Numbered from the stretch's first letter, positions 1 to 8,895 are shown. The stretch is DNA of 37,006 bases from Kaistia terrae (GCF_026344005.1 NZ_JAPKNH010000018.1:1-37006); one strand, 5' to 3'. The notes: generated by a model not told the origin, from the letters alone. Made by a program: numbers and translations.

Positions 1-306
1 GCGCAGAAGCTCGCAGTAATCGGGAAGCAGAAGGAGGATATCGCCCGGCTTCTTTCTCTTCACAGGGCACATGAAGAGGCAATGTCAGAGCTGATCGAGA
101 GCGAGTTGTCGTCATTGAGCGACGGCCGTGACGCACTGAAAAAAATGCTCAAGATCGCCAATATGCTTGAGATAGCGTCGAGAACTCTCGTGCGGCTCAT
201 TACCATTGAAGGCCGAGTCCACAAAATCGACTATGCGGCTGAAGCGAAAAAACTTGAACCGGCACAGGCGAGGGTTGCGGTTGTGGCTTGGAAGCCGCGT
301 GAGTAG
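1..306 (+). CDS. C-terminal part of an unrecognised protein (5' end outside window)
   Basis: The reading frame is open from the first base of the window to the TGA/TAG region at 304-306, giving about 101 residues of a protein whose start lies upstream. An internal ATG at 82 would give 74 aa, but the frame is uninterrupted before it, so a truncated view of a longer gene is more likely. The visible part is mostly charged and helical, with a heptad-like Leu/Ile pattern in the first 70 residues, and it ends in a short basic tail. I do not recognise a family and assign no function. Base composition looks a little less GC-rich than the block starting at 1096. Confidence 0.5.
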   Translation, partial: AQKLAVIGKQKEDIARLLSLHRAHEEAMSELIESELSSLSDGRDALKKMLKIANMLEIASRTLVRLITIEGRVHKIDYAAEAKKLEPAQARVAVVAWKPRE

Positions 307-631
307 GTTTGGCTAGATAGTATTCGCGAGACACGCGGCGTGGCAGCGATCCTTCTTATGGGATTGGGAGCCGGCCCTCAGCAAGGATGAAATCAGACGG
401 CGGGGACGGCCGGAAGCTGGGACGTCTCAAGGGCGGGCGCCGCACAGGACCCTTGCAGACGGTTTCGGGCAGGCTCGCTACCGCGGCTGTGGCGACCGAT
501 GTTGGCCGCAAACAACCATCCGCTATCTTTGGCGAATTACGGGATCCTGCATTTCCCCGCTGCCCCGGTGACATTGATGCAGAGGTCGTGACTCCGTGGC
601 GGCGGCAGCCAAAGCACGGGCCATTAGGGGA
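307..631. other. Stretch without a recognisable gene
   Basis: Short open frames exist on both strands here, but none has a convincing ribosome binding site or a protein sequence I recognise, and the two longest lie opposite each other in GC-rich DNA. It sits between the end of a truncated gene and a decayed SDR gene, so it is probably degraded sequence. Confidence 0.4.
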
Positions 632-998
632 TTAGGCGATCTGCACGAAGAGATCGAAGAACGCTTCATCGGTAGGTTGGTATTCCCTGAAGCCCAGCCG
701 TCGGCTCTTGGACATGTTCCGTCATAACCTCGATTGGCCGGACCAGGTCGGCGTCTGTGTGCCCGGGCGAGGACAGACGGGCGAGATTAGGCTCCGCTAG
801 TCCGTCACCTCAGCGATGCAGGGCAGAGCGCGCCGTCTTTTCAAGTGGGCGCACCATGCCGTCAAAGGGCGTAGGCTCAATATCAAACCAGCCGGCGATG
901 CGGCTCCAGCGCCAGTCGCTGCAAGACCGTCCGGTACTGCGGGTATTGTGGCGCTTGCCTGCAACTTCAAGTAAAGCGAGAGCCGAGGAGAATTTCAT
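632..998 (-). pseudogene. Decayed SDR family oxidoreductase (epimerase/PRISE-like), C-terminal remnant
   Basis: Reading the minus strand from about 998, the translation contains RWSRIAGWFDIEPTPFDG and VRPLE. It then hits an in-frame stop at 810-812 and continues in the same frame with GLAEPNLARL and HTDADLVRPIEVMTE. It shifts frame near 715 into MSKSRRLGF and YQPTDEAFFDLF, and stops at 632. These segments follow the order of the C-terminal substrate-domain half of atypical short-chain dehydrogenases (NAD-dependent epimerase or progesterone-reductase-like). The N-terminal Rossmann half is absent: to the right, the sequence gives way to the leader of the flavoprotein gene. I see at least one nonsense and one frameshift lesion plus loss of the 5' half. 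The family call is from memory of the C-terminal pattern and is moderately sure; that the gene is broken is seen directly. Confidence 0.6.
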
Positions 999-1095
999 TC
1001 TCGCCTTGAGGACTGGACTTGCGAGGGCAGAGAGTTGCCGAGGCCTTCGTGATCTGCATCGGCCGCTGGCCCTACGAGCCTAAGGTTTTCGGATC

Positions 1096-3498
1096 GTGAT
1101 AACGCCTACTGAGACAATCGAACACGCGCTCGTTCCCGGCACTCGGAGCGTGTTTTTCCTTGGCTGCTTCGAAAAGCGCGTCACGGTCTATTCACAGCAG
1201 GTACGCGCGATCAATCTCGTCGCCGCGATCCTCGATCAGGGGTTGGTGCGGGCAGAAGGTCGTGTCGCGATCGTTGGCGGTGGAGCCGCCGGTCTCACGG
1301 CTGCCGTCGCGTTCGCCCGCGGAGCCCCTGGATTGCGGGTGATCCATGTCTACGAAAAGCTTCCTGAAGTGTTGCAGCTTCAGCAGAACAGCGGGCGATA
1401 TCTTCATCCGCACAACTATGATTGGCCGGCCGAGTCCGCCGCCAATCCATCGGCGGGTCTGCCGTTCATGAACTGGCGGGCCGGCCTGGCGCGCGACGTC
1501 CAGCGCCATCTTCGCGACCAGTTCGACGAGGTGGCCCGGACGTCGGCAATCGAATTGCGCGTTAACACCAGCGTGTCCGGCGTTGTGCCGTTTGAGCGCA
1601 TGTCGGCCCGCGTCCTGCTCGGCACGGGCCCGCACGTGCCGGAAATCTATGACGTCGTGATCCTGAGTGTCGGCTTCGGGCTCGAGCGGTCCATCTCCGG
1701 GGTCACGCCGTCCTACTGGACGGTGTCGGAGCTGGAGTCCCCAATCCTTGCGCCGGGTGTGCAACCCATCTTCATCTCTGGAAACGGCGATGGCGGCCTG
1801 GTGGACTTCATGTCGGCCGCGTTGGTCCCCATGACCCATAAGCAAATCTGCGAATTCATCGTCAGCCTCGATATTCCGTTGGCGAAAGCGGAACTTGCGC
1901 TCATCGACCAGGAAGCGTGGGCGGCTGGGGCGGCGATCGACCTCCGCGAGGCGTATAGGACGCGCGTCATGCCGCTAGTGCCCCCAAGTATTTTTGCCGA
2001 CGTGGGCGAGCGCTTGCGCCGCAATGTGACCGTACGGTTGCACACCAACGAGCTGCAGTTGTTTAAGCGCGACACGGCTGTCCTCAACCGCTTCGGATGC
2101 GCTCTGCTGCTCGAGGTGGACCGCAACTTCCACTACAACGCGCTCCAGATAACCACCGGCGCGTCGTTCGTGGGCGATGTCCCGCTGGATGGCGATATCA
2201 CCCTCGAAGGCGAGGCTCCGTTTCGGCCCTTCCGGCGGTACTTGCGTCTCGGACCGGACACCGCGGCAAATCTCGGCCCGTTCCAGGCGCTGCGGGAGCG
2301 CATGCCTGCGGACGCCCTTACACCACCTCCGATCTTCCGCCCCGCGACGCCGGGCCTCTCAGTGGCCGCCGTGGCCGCGTTCGGAACCTTCCAGACCCCC
2401 GACGCGCCGGTAGTCGCCGCCAGCAGGCCCGCCGACGAGGCAGCGCTCGGCCTTAGGATCGACCGCGCCGCCAACGGTGATCTTCTGATGACTTGCGAAC
2501 TTGCCCCGGAGGCATTCGGCTTGGCGTGGCGCAACCAACGCCCGCTGGTCGTCGACTGCGCCCTGCGGCCGACGGACTCCCCACAACTCCTGGCGCTGCT
2601 GGCACGCTTTGGCGGTCATGCGCCGAGCGCCACGATCTATGCCGCCGACCGGCGGCGTTGGGACGAGCTTCTGCGGGACGCGGTGCGGGGCCGTGCCATG
2701 CCGAGCGACATCAGTTTTCACTTCCGTGTCGAGGACCTTCGCCCCCTGAGCTTGGCGGTCGGCTCGCGGCCGCTTTCGGTGGCCGCTTTTGTCGAAACGG
2801 CGCAGGCCGCCCTTGACGCTGAGACCCTAGCCAACCTTCAGGACGCGCTCTTCGACGTCCTGGCGCGACCCGATCCCATGGAGTGCGGTTGGGTGATCGA
2901 GACGGAGCTGCGGGGAGCACTCTGGGGGCTCTGGCAAACGTGGCGGGTCGCTCTCGATGCGAACGTCGCCGCAATCCGCCGCTTCCTGCTGCTGCTCGCC
3001 GACGACGAAGACTTCATCGACGTGGCGAATGAGCCGCTGGTCCGCGTGGGGCCCAAAACTCTGCGGGCGCACCTGCTGAAAGCTACCTTATTCGCGCTCG
3101 CGTTCGTACTGGGGGCCGGCAAGCCACTAGGCCCGGCACTTGCGCATCCAGGCAACCTCCAGGGTGATGGTCTTTCAGGACACGCCTGCGGCGTGAGCTG
3201 GATCGAAGGTCGCGTCGTGGGCCCGCGGGTCGCCGAGCTGAACTGGTCGGCCGCGATCATTCTTCTCGCCGAGCTCAGGGTTGCCGCCGAGTTCCTGTAC
3301 GCGGAGCCGCGCCTTGACCTGCGCGTCGGAGATCGTCCGCGTGTGGGAGAGGTAGCGCTCGCCGAGCGACCCCTGATTTTGGGGGCCGACGACGTGTTTC
3401 TCAACGCCCTCGAGGCGGGACGGCCAGCCTTGTCCGCCTACCTCGACGGCGTGATCGACGCGCGCGCCGCTGCCGCCGCCAACCTAATCGAGGTTTGA
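1096..3498 (+). CDS. FAD/NAD(P)-binding oxidoreductase with large unrecognised C-terminal region (putative defence component)
   Basis: An 800-aa protein starting at GTG 1096, with AAGG about ten bases upstream. Residues 55-85 form a Rossmann dinucleotide-binding motif (IVGGGAAGLTAAVAFARG, glycines 61-63 and 66) followed by an acidic strand end (HVYEK), as in FAD-dependent oxidoreductases. About 50 residues precede the motif (including CFEKRVTVYSQQVRAINL), so the flavin domain is not at the extreme N-terminus. Residues roughly 85-400 continue as a flavoprotein-like domain. From about 430 to 800 I recognise no family, though there is a motif-like GHACGVSWIEG near residue 700 and many helices. 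It has no signal peptide or membrane segment, so it is probably cytoplasmic. Its stop is 2 nt before the next gene, indicating one operon with the middle protein and ABC ATPase. A redox or NAD-linked sensor or effector role is inference. Confidence 0.75.
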   Translation: MITPTETIEHALVPGTRSVFFLGCFEKRVTVYSQQVRAINLVAAILDQGLVRAEGRVAIVGGGAAGLTAAVAFARGAPGLRVIHVYEKLPEVLQLQQNSGRYLHPHNYDWPAESAANPSAGLPFMNWRAGLARDVQRHLRDQFDEVARTSAIELRVNTSVSGVVPFERMSARVLLGTGPHVPEIYDVVILSVGFGLERSISGVTPSYWTVSELESPILAPGVQPIFISGNGDGGLVDFMSAALVPMTHKQICEFIVSLDIPLAKAELALIDQEAWAAGAAIDLREAYRTRVMPLVPPSIFADVGERLRRNVTVRLHTNELQLFKRDTAVLNRFGCALLLEVDRNFHYNALQITTGASFVGDVPLDGDITLEGEAPFRPFRRYLRLGPDTAANLGPFQALRERMPADALTPPPIFRPATPGLSVAAVAAFGTFQTPDAPVVAASRPADEAALGLRIDRAANGDLLMTCELAPEAFGLAWRNQRPLVVDCALRPTDSPQLLALLARFGGHAPSATIYAADRRRWDELLRDAVRGRAMPSDISFHFRVEDLRPLSLAVGSRPLSVAAFVETAQAALDAETLANLQDALFDVLARPDPMECGWVIETELRGALWGLWQTWRVALDANVAAIRRFLLLLADDEDFIDVANEPLVRVGPKTLRAHLLKATLFALAFVLGAGKPLGPALAHPGNLQGDGLSGHACGVSWIEGRVVGPRVAELNWSAAIILLAELRVAAEFLYAEPRLDLRVGDRPRVGEVALAERPLILGADDVFLNALEAGRPALSAYLDGVIDARAAAAANLIEV

Positions 3499-3500
3499 GC

Positions 3501-4148
3501 ATGAAACAGGGCCCTCACTTCCACGAACTAATCCTGCAGGCGGCCGAGACCCTGGGCAGCGATGTGGCACCCGCTCCACCAGAATGGACGGGTCCTGCGT
3601 TCAACGCCGAGGTCCTGAGCTCCGCGTCTAGGCGACCGGCCTTCCAGCGAAATGAAAAGGATCTCCCGAGGCAAGTGGTCGCCTTCCGGGTGGACGGCGC
3701 GCCGTTGCTGATCGGCGAGATCCATGGTCCGCCGAACCTGGCGGTGGTGGCCGATCAACTCCGTCGCTATCGCAACCAAGCGACAATCGCACGCTCATGG
3801 CTCGGCGCGGAGGGCCCCAATCTCCAACTCTTCTTGGTCGGCCCGCTGGGGGCGCTGAGCCATAGGAGCTGGTGGCAGCTCGCGGCCGGGGTAGAGGCGG
3901 ACGACCGGATTTGCCGTAAACTCATGTGGTTATTTGACGGTTCGCCGACATTGGAGTCCGCGGTCGAGTTCTTGGGACGCACTTTCGTCGCGACGCCGTG
4001 GGACAAGGAAGAGCAGATCAAGGCGCAGCTCGATCAGATGGCCGATGTCGGCCTTCCGTCGGGCTGGCAGGCGCTCGTGGACGACGAAGAGCTGGACGCC
4101 GAAGGCATCGTGAACAGGATCATCGACTTGGAAGGGGATGCGGAATGA
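3501..4148 (+). CDS. Putative middle component of an ABC-ATPase conflict system
   Basis: A 215-aa soluble protein. I chose ATG 3501 (two bases after the upstream stop, CGAGG just before) over the overlapping TTG at 3495. It has an alpha/beta character: a helical N-terminus, strands around RQVVAFRVDG and PLLIGEI, a helix LAVVADQLRRYR, then LQLFLVGPLG and the segment EADDRICRKLMWL around residues 135-147. Its size, its position directly before a zinc-hook ABC ATPase, and the 'DDR.CRKL.WL' segment resemble the small middle components described for ABC three-component systems. That assignment is from memory and not verified. Its stop overlaps the next start (ATGA at 4145-4148), so the two are very likely translated together in fixed ratio and may form a complex. 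Confidence 0.6.
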   Translation: MKQGPHFHELILQAAETLGSDVAPAPPEWTGPAFNAEVLSSASRRPAFQRNEKDLPRQVVAFRVDGAPLLIGEIHGPPNLAVVADQLRRYRNQATIARSWLGAEGPNLQLFLVGPLGALSHRSWWQLAAGVEADDRICRKLMWLFDGSPTLESAVEFLGRTFVATPWDKEEQIKAQLDQMADVGLPSGWQALVDDEELDAEGIVNRIIDLEGDAE

Positions 4149-7100
4149 CCGACCTGTTCCTCAGGCGTGTCGAACTCTCGAACTTCCGGGTGTACGGCGA
4201 CAGCTATGGGTTCGATTTCGACCCGCAACCCGGGGTCACGCTCATCGTCGGGGCTAACGGCCTCGGCAAGACGACGCTGTTCGACGGCATCGAATGGGCT
4301 CTGACCGGGGAGGTCAGCCGGTTCTCCGACGTGCCCGTGGACGGTCGTCGAAAGGAGCGGAATCCGCTGACACGCCTCGGCCAGCCGGAAGGTAGCCATC
4401 GCGTCGGTGTTGTGTTCAGCGATGGCACTCCCATCGACAGGGGCCAGGGGCTCAACCCAACGGAAGCCGAGGTCGCCGGCCTCTTGCGACGTCCCGGCTG
4501 GTCTGAGATCAGCGATTTGCACCGCTACCTCTCGATCACACATTTCCTCGGCCAGGCGGCCAGCATGCGTTTCTCCGTGCGCAAACCGAAGGATCAGTGG
4601 GAAGCTCTAAAAGGCCCGGCGGGCGTGGATCGGATCAACCATGCAAAGGAGCGCTTGGGCGGCCAGGCCGCACGCCAAGCCTTCACCCGCGTCATCCGCG
4701 AGGCCTCAAACCGCCTCGTTGAGCTCAATGCCAACTATGCGGCCTGGGCTCAATTGCTGGCGGAGCGGGACCGGCTGACCCAGCTGTCGGCCTCAGAAGA
4801 CGCCGTCGCTCCGACTCAGCTCATCGTCGCGGCCAACGATTTGGCGCGTCGGATCGTGGAAGTGACGTCGGGTCTACGATGGAGCGATGCGGAGACCGGC
4901 GAAGCTCCGGAAGCCCTCCTGGGTCGCCTCGCCACTCTTTGCGCTACGGCCGAGGACCGTGCGCTGCGGGACCAGACCCGTTTGCGCTCCCTCGAAACGC
5001 GCGCTACCGAATATGCAGCCGTCGTCTCCGAGATCGCATCACTGAATGAACTTGTCGCGGGCGCCGAACGCCGCCAGTTAGAGGCCACCGAGGCGCTTTC
5101 CGGCGTCGAAGCGGCGATCATCAGTGCCGAGGATGCGGTCGCGGCGGGCCAGCGACGCCTGACCGAAGCCCAGGCACAGGTCGGCGTCCTGACGCGAGCG
5201 GATGTTGCCGCCGGGCAGTTGGTCGCCGCCGAGCACGCGCTGCAGGAAGCTCTTGCAGGGCTCGATGCTAGCGACAGGACCGTCGAAGCCGCCTTGGCGC
5301 GACAGGCTGACGTTCTTCAGCGCCTCACTCAATCGACGGCGCAGCTCGAAGAGCGCGGCCGCATGTCGGCGCAGCTATCCAATGCCCGCCGGCGGCTCGA
5401 GCTGACCGAGCACTGGCTTGAGATCCGTGCCGAGATATTGCGCTTGACCGAGCTGGCCGCCGGGACGGACGCCGAAGCGCTTCGGCGCCAGCGCAAAGAG
5501 CGCATCGCCGCGCAATCGGCCGCCGAAGCAGACGTCGCGCGTCTGGGCGCCGAGCTGCGCAAGCTGGACGAGCGGACAAGTGCGATCGCCGAAGCGGTCG
5601 CCGCCATCGCCGCCCATCTGACGCAAGAGGATAAGAACTGTCCAGTCTGTAACTCGCCGTTCGCGGTCGGGGAATTGCTCCGCGCCGCTCAGGCGCGGCC
5701 AACAGGCCGATCCTCTTCAGCCTTTGAACTCGCAGACGCGCTCGCAGCGGCGGAGGCGCGTCGGACCGCGGCCACCGATGGTCTTCGTGCCGTCGACCTA
5801 GCCCTCGCTCAGCAGATCCAAACCCAGGCCGCCATCGCGCAGCAACGCGCGGCCGAGCAATCCCTGATGCAGAAACTAGCGGAGGCGGGCGATACCACGT
5901 CCTCGGCACCGGACCTCGACGGGGCGCGGACGACCGTGGCCGACCTGGCCGCCGCCTTCCAAGCACTCGATTCGCTAGTAAGGACACAGACGCCGCTTGA
6001 GAATCTCCGCGCCGAGCAGCAAGCGGTTATTGCGAGCCTGGATGCCGAGACCGCGCGGCGAACCGAGTTGATGCGCCGGCAGGCCGAGCAACTCGGCATT
6101 GCCGAAACTGCGCGCGCGGTCCTGCGCCAGACTCCCGAGGTCTGGACCGCCGTCGCCGGCCTCGCCATCGATATCGCGGCTGCTCGCGCCGCGGCCGCCC
6201 GCCGGGTCGACGAGGCTTCCCGCGAGGCGCTGGCGCTTCAGGCGGCGCTGGACGCCCAACGCGGTCAGCGGGAAGCGCTACGCGGTCGCGCCGCCGCCGA
6301 GGAGTCGTCAGTCAAGGCCAGAAACCTGCGCCTTCAGCAAGGGGCCGAGCGCCGCCGGACCATCGCCGAGGCCTGGACGGCCGGCGGTCTGACCGGCGAC
6401 CCCGATGTTGCACGTCTGGCTACCCAACTCGCCCTCGCCGACGACCGCATTTCAACGGTCGCTCAACTGACCGAGCGGCAGAAGAGACTCTCGGCGGGCT
6501 ATCGCCGCTGGACCGACGACGAGGCGCTGCGCGACGTCAACCGGCGGATCGATCAACAAGCGGCTTCAGCCGGCGGACCGGACGTCGTGTCGGCGATCTT
6601 CGCCGCGGCGGTCGAAGATGCCCAGGCGCGAGTCGGTCGCGCCGAGCGGGCGCGCGCCCGGATGGAAACCGTAGTCACGGGCATGCAGTCCAAGGCCGAC
6701 GACTACGCTCAGAATGTCCTGCAGCCCCTGAACGAGACGATCCAGCGCTTCAGCCGAGTGCTGATGACGTGGTCGGACTCGGCCATCATCTATAGGGCTG
6801 AGCATCTTGCCACCCGCGCCGAGCTGCGGCCCAGCGCCGTGCGGACCGAACGCGACGGGTCGACCTCGACCCTAGAGATCAATCCCAACCTCTTCTTCAG
6901 CGAGGGACAGCTATCGGCGTTGAGCGTGAGCGCTCTCCTGGCTGCCAGCACCAGTTTCCGCTGGTCACGGTGGCGGGGCCTCCTGATGGACGATCCGCTG
7001 CAGCACAACGACGTCATTCACGCGAGCGCTTTCATGGATCTGATGCGCCAAATGGTCCATCGGCTGGGATATCAGGTGGTGATGTCGACCCACGATACCT

Positions 7101-7207
7101 CTGAAGCCGCGTTCCTGATGCGGAAGTGCGAAAGCGCCGGAATCCCGTTGCGGATCCATGAGCTTCAGCCGCCAGGCGACGATGGCCTAGTCTCCGCTGC
7201 AGCTTAG
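4145..7207 (+). CDS. Rad50/SMC-like ABC ATPase with zinc hook
   Basis: A 1020-aa protein starting at ATG 4145, which overlaps the previous stop; the open frame extends further upstream but only antisense to good coding sequence. The N-terminus carries a RecF/Rad50-type strand (LRRVELSNFRVYGD) and Walker A GANGLGKT at residues 36-43. A very long Ala/Arg/Glu-rich coiled coil follows, interrupted near its middle by a CPVC zinc hook (C499, C502), then a second coiled-coil arm. The C-terminal head has the ABC signature FSEGQLSALS, Walker B LLMDDP, and an H-loop in VVMSTHD. It is therefore a full-length, apparently active hook ATPase of the AAA_23/SbcC class, probably dimerising through the head and Zn hook and acting on DNA. 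SbcC and Rad50 travel with an SbcD/Mre11 nuclease, and none is encoded here. The neighbours instead suggest a conflict system. Confidence 0.85.
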   Translation: MTDLFLRRVELSNFRVYGDSYGFDFDPQPGVTLIVGANGLGKTTLFDGIEWALTGEVSRFSDVPVDGRRKERNPLTRLGQPEGSHRVGVVFSDGTPIDRGQGLNPTEAEVAGLLRRPGWSEISDLHRYLSITHFLGQAASMRFSVRKPKDQWEALKGPAGVDRINHAKERLGGQAARQAFTRVIREASNRLVELNANYAAWAQLLAERDRLTQLSASEDAVAPTQLIVAANDLARRIVEVTSGLRWSDAETGEAPEALLGRLATLCATAEDRALRDQTRLRSLETRATEYAAVVSEIASLNELVAGAERRQLEATEALSGVEAAIISAEDAVAAGQRRLTEAQAQVGVLTRADVAAGQLVAAEHALQEALAGLDASDRTVEAALARQADVLQRLTQSTAQLEERGRMSAQLSNARRRLELTEHWLEIRAEILRLTELAAGTDAEALRRQRKERIAAQSAAEADVARLGAELRKLDERTSAIAEAVAAIAAHLTQEDKNCPVCNSPFAVGELLRAAQARPTGRSSSAFELADALAAAEARRTAATDGLRAVDLALAQQIQTQAAIAQQRAAEQSLMQKLAEAGDTTSSAPDLDGARTTVADLAAAFQALDSLVRTQTPLENLRAEQQAVIASLDAETARRTELMRRQAEQLGIAETARAVLRQTPEVWTAVAGLAIDIAAARAAAARRVDEASREALALQAALDAQRGQREALRGRAAAEESSVKARNLRLQQGAERRRTIAEAWTAGGLTGDPDVARLATQLALADDRISTVAQLTERQKRLSAGYRRWTDDEALRDVNRRIDQQAASAGGPDVVSAIFAAAVEDAQARVGRAERARARMETVVTGMQSKADDYAQNVLQPLNETIQRFSRVLMTWSDSAIIYRAEHLATRAELRPSAVRTERDGSTSTLEINPNLFFSEGQLSALSVSALLAASTSFRWSRWRGLLMDDPLQHNDVIHASAFMDLMRQMVHRLGYQVVMSTHDTSEAAFLMRKCESAGIPLRIHELQPPGDDGLVSAAA

Positions 7208-7440
7208 TTGCTGGGCGCGGCGGCCAGTTTTTGGCGGGCTGCCTACGTCCGCATTTGTGGGTGTGAGCCTGCGCCGGCCACGCCGGGCGGGAGCTGTCGC
7301 CAAAGTCGCGTAGAAGGGCTCATGCTGAGGCGAGGAGACGTGATTTTGTTGGAGACCGCATGGCCGAGACGGGCGCTGTCCTATATCGCGTGCGAGGTCT
7401 GTTCCCCTTACGACGACGCGATGAGGGAGAAACAGCGACC
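7208..7440 (+). other. Gap between ABC ATPase and FRG gene
   Basis: A 233-nt interval, much longer than the -4 to +2 nt spacing between the first three genes of the cluster. Short open frames run through it, including an in-frame extension of the FRG gene up to an ATG at 7360, but no recognisable protein is seen. It could hold a separate promoter for the FRG gene; I cannot identify one with confidence. Confidence 0.4.
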
Positions 7441-8895
7441 ATGGACACGATCGATTGCCAGGATATCGAGGCGCTTGAACGCGCCCTGGAGGCCCTAGCG
7501 CCGGGGTCGCTGTTCCGCGGGCAGGACCGTGAATACCTTCGCCAGGACGGCGGTCCAGATCTGCGCACGAGCTTCACGCGCTACGGCTGCCAACCCGCCC
7601 GCATGCTCAAATGGTGGCACTATTCGCGCCTCATTCTGGCGACCTACGTGAAGGCGTTCGACGGTCTGAGCGACATGGCGATCGACCAGGCGATCTTTCA
7701 GCACTACGGCTGGCGGTCGTTCTTTCTCGACGCCACGTCAGATCCCGTGGTCGCGTGTTGGTTCGCCGCTAACCGCTACAAGACGGAGTCCTGCGGCGAG
7801 ATGATCGAAGACTGCTGGGAGGAACCGGTCTTCGTCAGGCGTGAACGCGCCTGGTACGAGCCAGCGCAAGGCGAAGGCTGTCTGTACGCCATCAGTCGCA
7901 AGGCGCTGCGCGCGCACAACCTTCAGCCCGTCGATCTCTTGGAAATCACCATGCGTGAAGGCCAGCATCGCTGCGCCGCGCAATCGGCCTTTATGGTCGG
8001 GCCCCTTCAAAAAAATCTGCCCGACGATTGCGTGACCACACGTATCCGCGCACCGAACGCGGTGTTTGCCGCCTGTGCCTCGCGTTCTGCCGAGCTCACG
8101 ACCGAACGCTTGTTTCCGGGACCCGGAACCGATCCGGTATTGGCCGCCCTGTTGTCGATCCCGTGGGTCAAGATCGAGTTGGAGAGCAACGACGTCGATG
8201 ACAAGTTCGGCATTGATTTCTTCAACCGTGGCCTTCCCTTGCCGGAATACGACGTTAGGGGCCTGCGGCGGCTAGGGTCGTTGTCGGCATTCTACCGCCG
8301 CTTCTGGCTCGCCGACGGCGTCAAGCCAGGCATGCGTTTTGGCGAGACGGCGTTCTTTTTAACTGAAGAGACCCTGTTTCACGGCACGGCGACCGGCTAC
8401 ATGCGTTTTCCGCGCCTGACCAATCTGGCGCGGGAGCACAACGGCGTCGCGGTCGAGATCGACGGTTTGGTGCGCCATCCCTATAGTGGGCATCGATCAG
8501 CCTACACCAAAGGCATCTACGTCGAGGCCCAGCCCGACGGCGCGATCCTGCTGACAGAGTTGCAGATTGAGCATCCAGGCGCGCGACCCTCGGGCTTTGG
8601 TATAGCGCGGGGCATGTACTTTATGCCGGACGCGGACGGGGGCTGGACACGCGTCGATCACCCCGACCAATGCGACTGCGGCAAGGTTCTGCACCATGCC
8701 CATCACCTGATCGTTGCAGAGCATTTCGAGCATGCGCTGGGGCAGGAGAACTTCAAGTCGGTTCGCGAGAGGGTTTTCGCGTCGCCCAACGTGGTCGCGC
8801 AGTCCGACCGTCGGGCGCTGCAGTGGATGGATCTCGTGGAAGGCGATCCAGGTATGATGGGAGAGGACACGTCCGTCCGACCCGCCGCTCAGTAG
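7441..8895 (+). CDS. FRG domain-containing protein
   Basis: A 484-aa cytoplasmic protein. I chose ATG 7441 because a GAGGGAG box lies about eleven bases upstream; an in-frame ATG at 7360 would add 27 low-complexity residues. The N-terminal half shows FRG-domain hallmarks: SLFRGQ at residues 23-28, and QHYGWRSFFLDATSDP at 87-102 followed by ACWFAANRY. The FRG family (named after the Phe-Arg-Gly motif) is widespread in bacteria and phage-related loci, and its biochemical role is not settled. The C-terminal half (roughly 250-484) contains an ETLFHGTATGYMRF segment and a Cys/His cluster, DQCDCGKVLHHAHH; I do not recognise its family. It follows the ABC ATPase on the same strand and is the last gene of the block. 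A toxic effector role is inference from context. Confidence 0.75.
   Translation: MDTIDCQDIEALERALEALAPGSLFRGQDREYLRQDGGPDLRTSFTRYGCQPARMLKWWHYSRLILATYVKAFDGLSDMAIDQAIFQHYGWRSFFLDATSDPVVACWFAANRYKTESCGEMIEDCWEEPVFVRRERAWYEPAQGEGCLYAISRKALRAHNLQPVDLLEITMREGQHRCAAQSAFMVGPLQKNLPDDCVTTRIRAPNAVFAACASRSAELTTERLFPGPGTDPVLAALLSIPWVKIELESNDVDDKFGIDFFNRGLPLPEYDVRGLRRLGSLSAFYRRFWLADGVKPGMRFGETAFFLTEETLFHGTATGYMRFPRLTNLAREHNGVAVEIDGLVRHPYSGHRSAYTKGIYVEAQPDGAILLTELQIEHPGARPSGFGIARGMYFMPDADGGWTRVDHPDQCDCGKVLHHAHHLIVAEHFEHALGQENFKSVRERVFASPNVVAQSDRRALQWMDLVEGDPGMMGEDTSVRPAAQ

Noticed and set aside
1192-1845. 217-codon minus-strand frame within the flavoprotein gene
   Set aside because: Antisense to a clear Rossmann-fold coding region; His/Arg-rich translation with no recognisable domain.
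4034-7159. Many minus-strand and second-frame open frames opposite the ABC ATPase (up to 220 codons)
   Set aside because: They mirror the Ala/Arg-rich coiled-coil coding strand in GC-rich DNA, giving Arg/Ser-rich nonsense; no start signals or family motifs.
4145-7207. Calling the ATPase SbcC of a DNA-repair SbcCD pair
   Set aside because: No SbcD/Mre11 nuclease gene is adjacent; the partners are a flavoprotein, a 215-aa middle protein and an FRG protein.
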